A stretch of DNA of 60,151 bases, from the NCBI GenBank assembly GCA_030827365.1, contig JAUREO010000005.1, positions 1-60,151 of the forward strand, in the 5' to 3' direction. The notes under the pieces are model-generated. The model ran no database searches. It saw only the letters and a list, made by a program, of their open reading frames with translations, and was not told the DNA's origin. Of this stretch, positions 31,593-40,796 are shown piece by piece. The translations under genes were made by a program, and so were the position numbers. The DNA comes from Candidatus Poseidonia sp. (GTDB taxonomy: Archaea > Thermoplasmatota > Poseidoniia > Poseidoniales > Poseidoniaceae). Positions within the stretch are counted from its first letter, which is position 1, and every line of letters starts with the position of its first letter.

Positions 31593-32357
31593 CTCTTCTG
31601 CTTTGACCAAGGCGAATGTTACTCCCCCCGGTAATCTAACAGATGCGGCATTTGAGAAAAACTGAGAACGTGCAGAGTACATTCCTAAGAATAAAATGCC
31701 AAGGCCGAAGCCAAATGGAATTCCTGTCATTATTCTAACAGCGTTGTTCGATTCGTAACTGGTGAGGAGTTGATAAAATCCATCGAAAATTAATGGTAAG
31801 CAAAGGATGACTCCACTAAGTAACCATGCAAGAGTTCGCTGGTTTCTTAAATAAATAGATTTGAGCCAACGGTCTGAATACAATGACAAGCAGGTGTCCC
31901 GTACAGTCCATCGATTGACGCCACGGAAATAAAACGCAACGCTCCCTAAAAACAAACCAAAGAAAATGCCGATATCTCTAGTACAAACCGGCATTTGGTT
32001 CTCATTGAGCATCCAACTTCGTTCATGTTTCTGGTGACAGTTTAAGTCACCGAATCCGTAGATAATTGCAGCAAAAATGTTTAACTCGGACCAAGCAAAT
32101 GAAGAATGCTCAACAATTTCGCCGTCGTCATGTTCATGAGGTCCAACTTTTTTGTTGCCTCCACTGCCCCAAGAGTCCTCCTCTTCCGACACATAATCAA
32201 ACAAATTGGCATTTCCTGATAGTTGTCCTGTAGCACCTTTTTCAATCGTAAAGGGGGCAATAAAAAATGAAATGAAAAAGAACCCAATCACAATTGATGA
32301 CCAAAATGCAAATTTTCGTTCACGCCCTCGATGGACGAGGCCGTTTCTTTCCACCAT
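31584..32357 (-). CDS. DUF2085-family membrane protein
   Basis: This protein of about 257 aa has five or six membrane helices. The loop LNCHQKHERSW followed by MPVCTRDIGIFFG is the DUF2085 signature (CHQ..eRS..mPvC.R..G.y.G), with conserved Cys and His residues that may bind metal. The function of the family is unknown. I chose ATG 32357 because the longer reading from 32465 would overlap the start of the divergent gene. A His/Asp-rich external loop (PHEHDDGEIVEH) adds possible metal ligands. Confidence 0.68.
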   Translation of the reverse strand: MVERNGLVHRGRERKFAFWSSIVIGFFFISFFIAPFTIEKGATGQLSGNANLFDYVSEEEDSWGSGGNKKVGPHEHDDGEIVEHSSFAWSELNIFAAIIYGFGDLNCHQKHERSWMLNENQMPVCTRDIGIFFGLFLGSVAFYFRGVNRWTVRDTCLSLYSDRWLKSIYLRNQRTLAWLLSGVILCLPLIFDGFYQLLTSYESNNAVRIMTGIPFGFGLGILFLGMYSARSQFFSNAASVRLPGGVTFALVKAEESE

Positions 32358-32428
32358 GTTCGTTGTTATACGTTGAAGTATTTTGGATTTAGCATGAAAT
32401 CTAAAGGTGTTGAAGGAGTGGGGTTCTC

Positions 32429-33061
32429 GTGGAAGACCCGCCATTACGACGTGTTGGATTTTCAACTGGCATTCAAGCTGGAGTTGTGTTAGGGTTGTAT
32501 GTCGGGTTTTCAGTTGCCGTTGTTTCTGCGCTTACGCAACCGGATGATTTACTTCGTCATCTCCAATTGTTCTGTTTTTTCCCAATTCTTTTCGCATTGG
32601 TACTTGGACCAATCTTAGGATTTCGTAAAGTTCCTGATGTCGAATATGAAAATCCAATACAAAAAGCGAGAGAACTTCTTGAAGAATACAATGAAGGGCA
32701 AGGAAACTGGAGAGTGATGAGCCATGTTCATTCCGATGGCAGAACATTGAGAATCGATTTGAATAATTTATCAAATATCCGAGGGGTAGTCAAAACCTCA
32801 TTGCAACTGACGAGTAAGGTTCCTGTTCGATTTATTGTTGGACGAGGGACGAGAACGAGTCGGAACCCTGATTTGAGAAGCCATGTTTTAGGTTATATCG
32901 AAAAAGAAATTCCAATGAGCAGAGTAAAAAGAACCACATCTTCAATTGAAGTTTTACCCCCAACAGTCATGTCACAGGTGGAGAAATCCAACACGATTGA
33001 GAAAATCGTTTTGTACAGTCTTCCAATTGTCATTTTCCTTGCATGGCTCGAATTACAGTAG
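32429..33061 (+). CDS. Small membrane protein of unknown function
   Basis: This 210-aa protein has two membrane helices near the N terminus (about residues 11-36 and 45-65). A soluble domain of about 110 residues with basic strands follows, and a last membrane helix (IVLYSLPIVIFLAWLEL) ends the protein. Start is GTG 32429 after an AAGGAG-like sequence. I recognise no family. It is divergent from the DUF2085 gene and precedes ubiX by 47 nt. Confidence 0.5.
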   Translation: MEDPPLRRVGFSTGIQAGVVLGLYVGFSVAVVSALTQPDDLLRHLQLFCFFPILFALVLGPILGFRKVPDVEYENPIQKARELLEEYNEGQGNWRVMSHVHSDGRTLRIDLNNLSNIRGVVKTSLQLTSKVPVRFIVGRGTRTSRNPDLRSHVLGYIEKEIPMSRVKRTTSSIEVLPPTVMSQVEKSNTIEKIVLYSLPIVIFLAWLELQ

Positions 33062-33108
33062 TATTGTCAAGAACAACACAATAAAAGGGAACACATCCAC
33101 CACTATTC

Positions 33109-33684
33109 ATGGGAGACTACGTTGTCTGCATCTCCGGAGCCTCTGGAGCAATCTACGGCATTCGCCTTGTTGAAGTGTTGACATCTCATAACCATGCGGT
33201 CCGTCTTGTTGTTTCCGATTCGGGGAGATTGACATTGTTACATGAATGCAACACCACACCTGAAGAAGTTGCAGCTCGAACAGGTGCATTTTTGGAGGAT
33301 GCAGAAAATGTTGCAGCAAAGTCCGCTTCCGGTTCTGCAAAAATCGATGCGGTTGTGGTTTGTCCTTGTTCTGGAACCACCATTGGAAAACTTGCTGCAG
33401 GCATTAGCGATAATCTCATCACTCGGTCAGCAATTGTTGCTATGAAAGAACGTAGAAAATTAATTATTGTACCAAGGGAAGCACCATACGCAACTGTGCA
33501 CCTTGAAAATTTAACAAAACTTTCTTCATGGGACACCATCATAATCCCTGCATCACCCGGGTTTTATCATCATCCAAAAACAATAGACGATTTGATTGAT
33601 TTCATCATTGCTCGAATTTTGGACCATCTTGGACTCGGAATTGAACTATCTGAACGTTGGACTGGTGACGAAATCGATGTATAA
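33109..33684 (+). CDS. ubiX: UbiX-like flavin prenyltransferase
   Basis: This 191-aa protein belongs to the UbiX/Pad1 flavoprotein family, which attaches a prenyl group to FMN to make the cofactor of UbiD-type decarboxylases. Evidence: the opening ISGASGAIYGIRLVEVL, VVVCPCSGTTIGKLAAGISDNLITR (about 81-105), KLIIVPREAPYA, and PASPGFYHHPKT. In archaea the cofactor is used by UbiD-like enzymes in quinone formation and in one branch of the mevalonate pathway. No ubiD gene lies in this window. Confidence 0.92.
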   Translation: MGDYVVCISGASGAIYGIRLVEVLTSHNHAVRLVVSDSGRLTLLHECNTTPEEVAARTGAFLEDAENVAAKSASGSAKIDAVVVCPCSGTTIGKLAAGISDNLITRSAIVAMKERRKLIIVPREAPYATVHLENLTKLSSWDTIIIPASPGFYHHPKTIDDLIDFIIARILDHLGLGIELSERWTGDEIDV

Positions 33685-33772
33685 TTCACCTAACTTGGTC
33701 GAATATCAAAACATCCACTCAACCATGCAGTTCATCAATAAGGATAACGTGGAGCGCGTTGAGGCGGCTTGA

Positions 33773-35521
33773 ATGAGTGGAGGCTATGTGGCATTTACAG
33801 TTCAGGAGCTCCGAGAAGAGGCAAAACAAAGGGGGCTACCTGTCTCCGGAAACAAATCAGAATTGATTGAACGTTTGCATCAATCCGATGTAGCTTTAAA
33901 TAAATTCAACAACGATGAGGTTGATGATGATTCACAAGTCTCAGTCATCATGCAACGTCTACGAGAGCCTGCTGTCGGACCAATATCTCTTGGAGGGGTG
34001 ATTGCTTTCGGTATTGCGATCATGCTTGTGAGCACTGTTCTTATCGTAAGGCCTGCATGGCTTGGCTTCGGAGAAAATTATGATTATGAATTGATTGATT
34101 TTGAACAAGATTCCGCACGCCGATTTGCAGAAAATCTTGTCTCGTTTGGGCATCCCGATTGGGAAGGGAGAATGAGTGGCACCTCAGAAGAGAGGAATGT
34201 TTCAGAATACATTTTGTCTGAATTTGAAGCCATGGGTATGAAAGGCACCCTTCATCCGTTTGACGTACCAATGCATCATGTCAATTCAGAACCAAGTTTT
34301 CGTGTTTGTGTCCGAGGAGGATTAGGGCTAAGCCCTTGTGATGGTGCTCTTTCATTCACTTCTGATGTCACATCATTTCAACACAGAATCGATTATGTGA
34401 TTCAAGGTTTTTCTGGACAATCCGAATATACCTTCAATCAAGATGTACAAGTCACAGATTTGGGAAATGGGAGTGATGAAGGAGTTTGGCAACAAGCAAC
34501 TGGAACTTTGGGTTACATCCGAAGTGGAGGAACTATTTCGGGAAATACTGCAATGTACGTCAAAGCAGTTGAAAATGATCTTGCAGGGTTAATTCGCGTG
34601 AATAAAGATTACAATTGCGGGAAAATCGAAGGAAATGACTGCGTACCCATCTTCAAGGGTTCTTCTATAGATTCAATTACTGAAGCCAATGGCGGGTCGG
34701 TGCCCACCGATATTCCGTTTATTGCTATGTCCAAAGATGCTGGTGAACTTTTTGAAAGTCTAGTATTCAATGGCTCACAGAACGCTGCCGTTGAGTTGAT
34801 CATCGATGTGACAAATGACCAACAAAGGACGGTATATGTTCCGTGTGGCGATATCGATGGCAAGACGAGTGAAGTCATCATCGCAGGCGGACATCACGAC
34901 ACAGTCTATCATGGTCAAGGTGCAATTGACGATACTTCAGGTAGTGCAAGTGTGCTTGAAATGGCACGGCAAATCAGTTCAATAGTCAACAAAACAGGTC
35001 AACCGGATAGAACAATTCGGTTTTGCACTTGGGGAGGGGAAGAAGAAGGATTGTATGGAAGCCGTGCGTATGTTGACAAATTCAAATCTGAATTAAAACA
35101 AGATTTGCGATTATACATCAATTTGGATATGAACCATGTTGACGCTGATTTTGCAAATAGAGGAAATAGCCTTACCCTCTTTACCAACAATGAAGATGAT
35201 TATGACCACATTGTTCGAATAATGAAATTGTATAAAGACGAACGTCCAGAAGTAGCGAATAAATATGACATCCTTACATTATTGCTTGAAGGTCAAAAAG
35301 GAGAACCGAATGGTATGCCTTACAACTCTGACCATGGTCCATTCGTGTATGATTTAGGTGAATCATATCGAGGCCGAGCTGTCGTGTGTTATGGAAGTGG
35401 TAGTTGGGAATACCATACTTACCTTGACACGCTCGATCGTTTCAACGAAGAATCGCTTGGTGTTTCCGTTACTATTTACGGAACGTATATGCGATACCTT
35501 GCTTACAATCCTGAAATGTGA
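33773..35521 (+). CDS. SAP-domain, membrane-anchored M28 aminopeptidase-like protein
   Basis: This 582-aa protein starts with a SAP-like motif (residues about 6-40, FTVQELREEAKQRGLPVSG, then KSELIERL). An acidic linker and one membrane helix (about 71-92) follow. The external part holds a PA-like insert (about 200-330) and an M28 peptidase core: GGHHDT (about 370), GAIDDTSGS, GGEEEGLYGS, NLDMNH, and NSDHGPF (about 519), which supply the five zinc ligands. It is likely a surface aminopeptidase for scavenging peptides. A SAP domain on the cytoplasmic side is unexpected. GAGGCGG lies before the ATG. Confidence 0.8.
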   Translation: MSGGYVAFTVQELREEAKQRGLPVSGNKSELIERLHQSDVALNKFNNDEVDDDSQVSVIMQRLREPAVGPISLGGVIAFGIAIMLVSTVLIVRPAWLGFGENYDYELIDFEQDSARRFAENLVSFGHPDWEGRMSGTSEERNVSEYILSEFEAMGMKGTLHPFDVPMHHVNSEPSFRVCVRGGLGLSPCDGALSFTSDVTSFQHRIDYVIQGFSGQSEYTFNQDVQVTDLGNGSDEGVWQQATGTLGYIRSGGTISGNTAMYVKAVENDLAGLIRVNKDYNCGKIEGNDCVPIFKGSSIDSITEANGGSVPTDIPFIAMSKDAGELFESLVFNGSQNAAVELIIDVTNDQQRTVYVPCGDIDGKTSEVIIAGGHHDTVYHGQGAIDDTSGSASVLEMARQISSIVNKTGQPDRTIRFCTWGGEEEGLYGSRAYVDKFKSELKQDLRLYINLDMNHVDADFANRGNSLTLFTNNEDDYDHIVRIMKLYKDERPEVANKYDILTLLLEGQKGEPNGMPYNSDHGPFVYDLGESYRGRAVVCYGSGSWEYHTYLDTLDRFNEESLGVSVTIYGTYMRYLAYNPEM

Positions 35522-35540
35522 AGAGAAGGAGGCAAATTGA

Positions 35541-35831
35541 ATGGTAAAACCTAGTGCATGGGCCTCGCATATTCTTGTTGAATCAAAGTCTGAGGCAATT
35601 CAACTCAAACAAAAGATTGGCAAACTCAAAGATTTTCAAAAAATTGCACGCAAGAAAAGTTCATGCCCCTCCAGTCAAAAAGGTGGAGATTTAGGTTGGT
35701 TTCGTCAAGGCCAAATGGTTCCTGAATTCGATGCAGCAGTTTGGGAAACACCTATCAAAGAAACCTCTGAACCTATCAAAACAAAATTTGGATATCACTT
35801 AATTTGGGTTCATGATCGAGAAGACCAGTAG
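35541..35831 (+). CDS. Stand-alone parvulin-type peptidyl-prolyl isomerase
   Basis: This 96-aa protein is a single rotamase domain (PpiC family) with no signal or anchor, so it acts in the cytoplasm. Family motifs are WASHILVESKSEA, the KSSCPSSQKGGDLGWFRQGQMVPEF core and IKTKFGYHLIWV. It speeds cis-trans change at prolines during folding. The length equals that of thaumarchaeal parvulins. An AAGGAGG ribosome binding site precedes the ATG. The next gene, folB, begins with the base right after this stop codon. Confidence 0.9.
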   Translation: MVKPSAWASHILVESKSEAIQLKQKIGKLKDFQKIARKKSSCPSSQKGGDLGWFRQGQMVPEFDAAVWETPIKETSEPIKTKFGYHLIWVHDREDQ

Positions 35832-36209
35832 GTGATTGCGGTGCGAACATCAGTTGGTTTGGATGCCTACGAAGTTCATGCGATTCACGGCTATTTCGAT
35901 GAAGAACATACCAATACGCAACCTTTTATTGTTTCAGTAAAAGTGACCTTGGTTGATGGGCTTAACGTGAGTGATTTAGGGCACACCATCGATTATGGTC
36001 GATTTCAATCAATTGTGGATGAAGTGTTTCTTCAGTCTCAACCAATCCGTTTGTTGGAACTGCTTGCAAATGCAATAATTGAGCACTTGAAGGACGAATC
36101 TCATATTTCAGAAATTTGGATTCGAATCGAGAAACCAAATGCTCCCTTGCCCCACCCCGGTGGCCTTCCATACATCGAAGTCTTGTGGCAAAACCAAAAC
36201 CAAACTTAA
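35832..36209 (+). CDS. folB: Dihydroneopterin aldolase family protein (FolB)
   Basis: This 125-aa protein is a FolB-type tunnel-fold enzyme. Evidence: the N-terminal YEVHAIHGYFDEEH with the active-site Glu, the TIDYGRFQSIVDEVF helix, LLELLANAIIEHL, and IEKPNAPLP near the C terminus. FolB cleaves 7,8-dihydroneopterin in folate synthesis and can also epimerise it. Start is GTG 35832, which abuts the parvulin stop without a gap. Together with folP and a pterin dehydratase elsewhere in the window it points to a tetrahydrofolate-type or related pterin pathway. Confidence 0.85.
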   Translation: MIAVRTSVGLDAYEVHAIHGYFDEEHTNTQPFIVSVKVTLVDGLNVSDLGHTIDYGRFQSIVDEVFLQSQPIRLLELLANAIIEHLKDESHISEIWIRIEKPNAPLPHPGGLPYIEVLWQNQNQT

Positions 36210-36233
36210 GAGGTGAAAGAGAATCCTTTGACT

Positions 36234-36737
36234 ATGAGCGGAACATTTGAAGAGGTCTTTGTTCCAAGTCTTCTTTCAAAGTCTGATGAAACAACTGCAT
36301 TAGGATGTTTTTCATCAGAAGATGTTGCATGGGAAGTTCTCACATCACATTTACAACATGAACTGTCTGAAAAATATTGTTCCGCAAGTATCCTCAAATG
36401 GGTAGTGGATGTTGTTGGCCCAGAAGCCTTTGAAGTTCGGACTACAATGACATGCCGAGAATGTCCAGCCTGTCGAAGAAGTACATTTTGGATTGATTTT
36501 GAATCCTCAAAGGGCCAGTGTCATCAAGTTGCATGTCAAGCATGGCTTGAGGAAAAATCCGAAAATGAAGTCCACTGTGGCTGGCCTCCTGTACGCTATT
36601 CAAATCAAGTTTCAAGTCTTTCTGAAGCAATGAAGGCATTGCATCAAAGAGCCAGTGAAGCCGATGCAGCAGGTTCACCTGGCGTTGGCGTTGAGTTAAC
36701 TGATGATTCTGAAAATCATTGGTCCAACAATGCCTAA
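36234..36737 (+). CDS. Unknown protein with a Cys cluster
   Basis: This protein of about 167 aa has a CRECPACRR cluster near the middle followed by two more cysteines (CHQVACQAW), which could hold a zinc ion or an iron-sulphur cluster. I recognise no family. The start is uncertain: AAGAGGTGA lies at 36208-36216, fitting a TTG at 36228 or the ATG at 36234; a GTG at 36213 is less likely because it sits in that sequence. It follows folB by about 20 nt. Its 3' end overlaps the convergent zinc-ribbon gene by 42 nt. Confidence 0.5.
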   Translation: MSGTFEEVFVPSLLSKSDETTALGCFSSEDVAWEVLTSHLQHELSEKYCSASILKWVVDVVGPEAFEVRTTMTCRECPACRRSTFWIDFESSKGQCHQVACQAWLEEKSENEVHCGWPPVRYSNQVSSLSEAMKALHQRASEADAAGSPGVGVELTDDSENHWSNNA

Positions 36738-36971
36738 TACGAAGAAACCAAAGAAGATAAACATCCAAAGCCGAACAGATTTCTGATTTTTTTCGTCTTT
36801 GATATTTTTGTCGATGCATTCTTGTTTTTTACAAACGCGTGGCTCGGCTTGGACCGAAATGGGCTCATGACAAATTCGGCAATGTTTGTGTGGGGCCACC
36901 TTTTGGGTCGAATTCATGATATTTTTACCGGTATTTTTCATCAAATTTTTTACTTTTTGAGCATCGACCAT
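36696..36971 (-). CDS. DUF2116-like zinc-ribbon protein with one membrane helix
   Basis: This 91-aa protein has a short basic N terminus, then a zinc ribbon (KHCRICHEPI, then CKKQECIDK), then a single membrane helix (LWMFIFFGFFVLGIVGPMIF). This layout is common among small euryarchaeal DUF2116 proteins, whose function is unknown. The ATG follows a GAGGTGATG ribosome binding site that overlaps the pyrH stop codon, so it is co-translated with pyrH. Confidence 0.7.
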   Translation of the reverse strand: MVDAQKVKNLMKNTGKNIMNSTQKVAPHKHCRICHEPISVQAEPRVCKKQECIDKNIKDEKNQKSVRLWMFIFFGFFVLGIVGPMIFRIIS

Positions 36972-36980
36972 TTCATCACC

Positions 36981-37682
36981 TCAAGGTTGAACAACCGTTC
37001 CTTCAAACTCAAGACCTGTAATTGCTGCCTGAATTCGCATTGTGTCCCTACCATCGACAACAAGCAATTTCATTTGACCATCAATCGCCTTTTTGATGGC
37101 TACAGGGTCAACTACGGTGGATGCACCAGGTTCAAGTGCCTCTCCACTCAATTCAAGCAACTCATAAAGTCGAAGAGATGAAATTGGTTGAGCATCAGAA
37201 TGATGTCTCGGGTCCTTGGTAAATACATGAGAGACATTGGTGGCGATGAGGCAATGTCTGGCTTGAATGAAACATGCTGCCTCGACCGCCACGGTATCTG
37301 TTGTTTGACCTGGCTGTGTGCCTCCCATGACAACGATATCACAATCCTTCAAGGCATGCTCAAGTTCAGAAATTACGATTGGAATTGAGGAAGAAACATT
37401 TAGTCCGTGCGATAAAAAAATTTGTTGCAACAATGTCGCATTGAGCCTTGTTGCGGCAATTCCGATGGTGTCGAGTCGATGTGCAGATGATACGAATCTC
37501 TGAGCGATCGAGATATATTCTCTAGCCGGTGCCCCGCCACCTATGATCAAAACAAATTTCATTCCTTTTTCAACGCCTTGCGTCAAAATTGAGAGTATAT
37601 TGTCAATCCAATCGTTTCTATCGTGTTCCGAATCAGGACGGAGAAGACTTCCACCCAAGGCAATGACTTGGATTTCACCCAT
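36981..37682 (-). CDS. pyrH: UMP kinase, archaeal PyrH type
   Basis: This 233-aa amino-acid-kinase-family protein phosphorylates UMP to UDP. Evidence: an N-terminal ALGGSLLRP loop, FVLIIGGGAPAREYI (about 43-57), the HRLDTIGIAATRLNA region, MGGTQPGQTTD (about 118-128), and ATNVSHVFTKDPR (about 146-158). The length fits archaeal PyrH. The start codon is probably close to the transcript start, because no clear ribosome binding site is seen. It diverges from the aRF1 gene across a 119-bp gap that shows no RNA gene. Confidence 0.9.
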   Translation of the reverse strand: MGEIQVIALGGSLLRPDSEHDRNDWIDNILSILTQGVEKGMKFVLIIGGGAPAREYISIAQRFVSSAHRLDTIGIAATRLNATLLQQIFLSHGLNVSSSIPIVISELEHALKDCDIVVMGGTQPGQTTDTVAVEAACFIQARHCLIATNVSHVFTKDPRHHSDAQPISSLRLYELLELSGEALEPGASTVVDPVAIKKAIDGQMKLLVVDGRDTMRIQAAITGLEFEGTVVQP

Positions 37683-37801
37683 GTTATCTGCATAAGTGGG
37701 TTACTTTTTCATCATTTCCGTTCTGATATACCCTGCCGATGTCTCAATTAGTGGGGGAGGGTTCAAGAGATTAGGCTTAGCCGTCGATTTTAGGGGCTAC
37801 C

Positions 37802-39043
37802 ATGTCGGAGGATGCGTCATTATCCGCACGTCGACTGAAACTCAAACTTGCCCTCGAAGACCTCCGTGAAATGAGAGGTTTTGGCACTGAGTTGGTCACC
37901 CTCATTATTCCGCCCGACAGACAAATTCACGATGCGAGAACAATGCTTCAAAATGAACATGGTCAGGCTGCAAATATCAAATCAAAAGGTACTCGAAAAA
38001 ATGTACAAGGGGCAATTGAATCAGCGATTTCAACCCTGTCCCGTTACAAAACCCCTGGAGACCATGGGATTGCTATTTTCGTGGGTTCTATCATCGTAGG
38101 AAACAACAAAACAAGAATGGTGAACATCGTTGTTGAAGACCCGCCACAGGAACTCATGTCATTTCGGTATCGATGCGATTCAACGTTTGAATTAACCCAA
38201 CTTGAGGAGATGCTTATCGATAAAAAGTCCTATGCTCTTTTCGTCATCGACCGTTCAGAAGCTGCGTACGGAGTTGCTACCGGAAAACGAATACATGTTC
38301 AAGAACATCTGACATCAAATATTATGGGAAAGCACAGGCAAGGAGGTCAATCAGCACAGCGATTTGAACGATTGATCGAAGAAGCGGCACACAATTTTTT
38401 CAAACGTGCTACAGAACATGCATCCGAGTATTGGTTGCCACATTTGGAAAATATCCAAGCAGTGATTATTGGAGGGCCAGGCGCAACAAAGGATTTTGTT
38501 GTTAAAAATGATTATTTCCATCACGAAATCACAAAGAAGATAACAAAAACAACATTTGACGTTGGTTATTCAAATGAGTCGGGTATTCGTGAGTTAGTCG
38601 ACAATGCTGGTGCGTTGATGGGAGAAATTGAACTTGATGCTGAACGACAGCTCATGAACCAATTTCTCGCTGAATTGGCTCGGGCGCATCCAAAAGCAAC
38701 ATACGGTGAAATGATGGTTCGCAGCGCCCTAGAGCAAGGTGCAGTTGACCGATTACTCATTTCAGAAGGACTACGAAAAAGTCGTATCGAACTCAAATGT
38801 AACAGTTGTTCTCATCATTGGACTGTGACGCTCGGTCGAACTGAAGAATTACCGAATTGCTCATCCTGTAAAAAATCTGATATTGTAGAACTCCAATCCG
38901 AATCCTTAATAGATGAATTTACGAACTTGTCAGCAAAAAGCAATAGTTCTATTTCATTCATATCAAATGATACGGAGGAAGGGGCTCAATTGCTTCAAGG
39001 ATTTGGTGGTATGGCTGCATTGCTTCGGTATTCATTGATGTGA
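37802..39043 (+). CDS. prf1: Peptide chain release factor 1 (aRF1)
   Basis: This 413-aa protein reads all three stop codons and triggers peptide release. Domain 1 has the NIKS motif at 58-61. Domain 2 has the catalytic GGQ at 181-183 inside MGKHRQGGQSAQRFERL. Domain 3 includes a zinc-ribbon-like region (CNSCSHHW and CSSC, about 337-360). Length and motifs match archaeal aRF1. The stop codon is 9 nt before the argS ATG, so the two form an operon of translation genes. Confidence 0.96.
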   Translation: MSEDASLSARRLKLKLALEDLREMRGFGTELVTLIIPPDRQIHDARTMLQNEHGQAANIKSKGTRKNVQGAIESAISTLSRYKTPGDHGIAIFVGSIIVGNNKTRMVNIVVEDPPQELMSFRYRCDSTFELTQLEEMLIDKKSYALFVIDRSEAAYGVATGKRIHVQEHLTSNIMGKHRQGGQSAQRFERLIEEAAHNFFKRATEHASEYWLPHLENIQAVIIGGPGATKDFVVKNDYFHHEITKKITKTTFDVGYSNESGIRELVDNAGALMGEIELDAERQLMNQFLAELARAHPKATYGEMMVRSALEQGAVDRLLISEGLRKSRIELKCNSCSHHWTVTLGRTEELPNCSSCKKSDIVELQSESLIDEFTNLSAKSNSSISFISNDTEEGAQLLQGFGGMAALLRYSLM

Positions 39044-39052
39044 GGGTATGAA

Positions 39053-40795
39053 ATGAATCGATTAAAACCCATCATCATCAACGAACTTCGTCCTATTTTT
39101 GAAAAATTGGGGATAGATGAGAATCACTGGCATCCCCTCATTCAAACATCGAGGGAATCTAGTCAAGGTGACTTGACACTCCCTTGTTTTCCTCTAGCGA
39201 AGATTGTAGGGAAAAATCCACTTGAGATTGCAAACTCAATTGCGACCGAGTTCCCCTCGGTAGCATCAATTCAACAATGCAATGCAGTGAATGGATATGT
39301 GAACTTCCGTGCTTCAAATGTATGGATGTTTGAGCAATTGCCTTCATGCACTGATTCTATGCTTGAGAAGAAGCAAATATTGATTGAACATACCTCTGCA
39401 AATCCGAATGGGCCTTTCCATGTTGGGCGAGCACGAAATGCAATTCTTGGCGATACACTCGTACGTTTGCATCGTCTTGCAGGCAATGAAGTCACCGCCG
39501 AATATTATGTTGATGATATGGGTAAGCAGGTCGCAGTCCTTGCTTGGGCACTTGAACATCTGACAAAAGAAGAAGTTGATTCGATTTTGGCTGATAAAGA
39601 AGCCGATTCTGGTCAGTGGGAAGGGAAAACCGATCATCAATCCGTCCGTTGGTATCAAGCAGCCCAATCCCTTCGTCAATCATCAGAACGAAAGGATTCG
39701 ATTGAAGAAGAAATTACAACCCTTGTCCACGCCAGTGAGCATGGAAATTCAGAGGTACTTCGTCAATTTGAAAACGCATATCAACCTGTCCTCGATGGCA
39801 TGCTTGAAACACTTCAACGTCTTGGAATCCAATTTGACCGATTTACAAAAGAATCAACATTTGTCATCAATGGTGATGTTGCAACATTGATTGATACATT
39901 GAAAAAATCAGAATTGCATGGAGAAGCAGAGAATGGGGCACTCTTTCTGGATTTAGAGCCACGTGGATTAACTGGAAAAACTGAATTTTTCTATTGTCGT
40001 GGTGATGGTTCATCATTGTATGCAACAAGGGACATCGCCTATCACCTTTGGAAATGGGCGCAATCAGAGAACTTGGTCAATGTGCTTGGAGAAGACCATA
40101 AACTACAGGCAAAACAGGTTGGATTGACCCTTCAAGAACTCAATTCGAAGGCTCCAGAGATTGTTTTTTATTCATTCATTAAATTACCTGAGGGTAAGAT
40201 GTCAACACGAAAAGGCAATGTTGTCTTCATGGACGATTTACTCGAAGAGGCTCATGGACATGCTGCACAGGTTGTTCAAGAATTGAGGCCTGAATATTCT
40301 CATGAAGAAATTTCAACGATTGCAGAGGCGGTGGGTACTTCTGCAGTCCGATTTAACATCATCAAGGTAAGTCCAGAGAAAGGATTCACATTCAAATGGG
40401 AAGATGCACTTGCATTTGAAGCAGGTTCAGCACCATTCGTGATGTACGCCCATACTCGGGCATGTTCAATTAAAGAGAAGGTTGAATCATCAAAAAAACC
40501 ATCAACATTTGAAATTGAAGATTTCACCAATCTTCCAGAAGGTTGTGAACAATTGTTGAGAGCCCTCATGCTCTTTTCAGACCAACTCGATACATCAGTC
40601 ATGGAAAATAGACCACATATATTTGCCAATTATTTGTTGCAACTCGCAACATCATATCATGCATTTTACCGTGATTGTCATGTTCTTGAAGGAAATGAAG
40701 TCAATACAACATACTATGCCATTTCAGAATTTGCCAAAAATGCATTGAGGAAAGGTTTGGTTGGATTAGGCATCACACCATTGGAATCAATGTAA
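39053..40795 (+). CDS. argS: Arginyl-tRNA synthetase
   Basis: This 580-aa class I synthetase has an N-terminal additional domain and then the HIGH-type signature, here HTSANPNGPFHVGRARNA (about 110-127). A KMSTRKGNV loop (about 383-391) and the C-terminal DALR anticodon-binding domain follow. It charges tRNA-Arg. A GAGGGTATGA sequence, close behind the aRF1 stop, precedes the ATG. It ends 1 nt before the convergent NOG1-type GTPase gene. Confidence 0.96.
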   Translation: MNRLKPIIINELRPIFEKLGIDENHWHPLIQTSRESSQGDLTLPCFPLAKIVGKNPLEIANSIATEFPSVASIQQCNAVNGYVNFRASNVWMFEQLPSCTDSMLEKKQILIEHTSANPNGPFHVGRARNAILGDTLVRLHRLAGNEVTAEYYVDDMGKQVAVLAWALEHLTKEEVDSILADKEADSGQWEGKTDHQSVRWYQAAQSLRQSSERKDSIEEEITTLVHASEHGNSEVLRQFENAYQPVLDGMLETLQRLGIQFDRFTKESTFVINGDVATLIDTLKKSELHGEAENGALFLDLEPRGLTGKTEFFYCRGDGSSLYATRDIAYHLWKWAQSENLVNVLGEDHKLQAKQVGLTLQELNSKAPEIVFYSFIKLPEGKMSTRKGNVVFMDDLLEEAHGHAAQVVQELRPEYSHEEISTIAEAVGTSAVRFNIIKVSPEKGFTFKWEDALAFEAGSAPFVMYAHTRACSIKEKVESSKKPSTFEIEDFTNLPEGCEQLLRALMLFSDQLDTSVMENRPHIFANYLLQLATSYHAFYRDCHVLEGNEVNTTYYAISEFAKNALRKGLVGLGITPLESM

Positions 40796-40796
40796 C

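Noticed and set aside
33685..33772. A possible tRNA gene between ubiX and the SAP-M28 gene.
   Set aside because: The 88-nt gap lacks the conserved T-loop and acceptor stem pairing.
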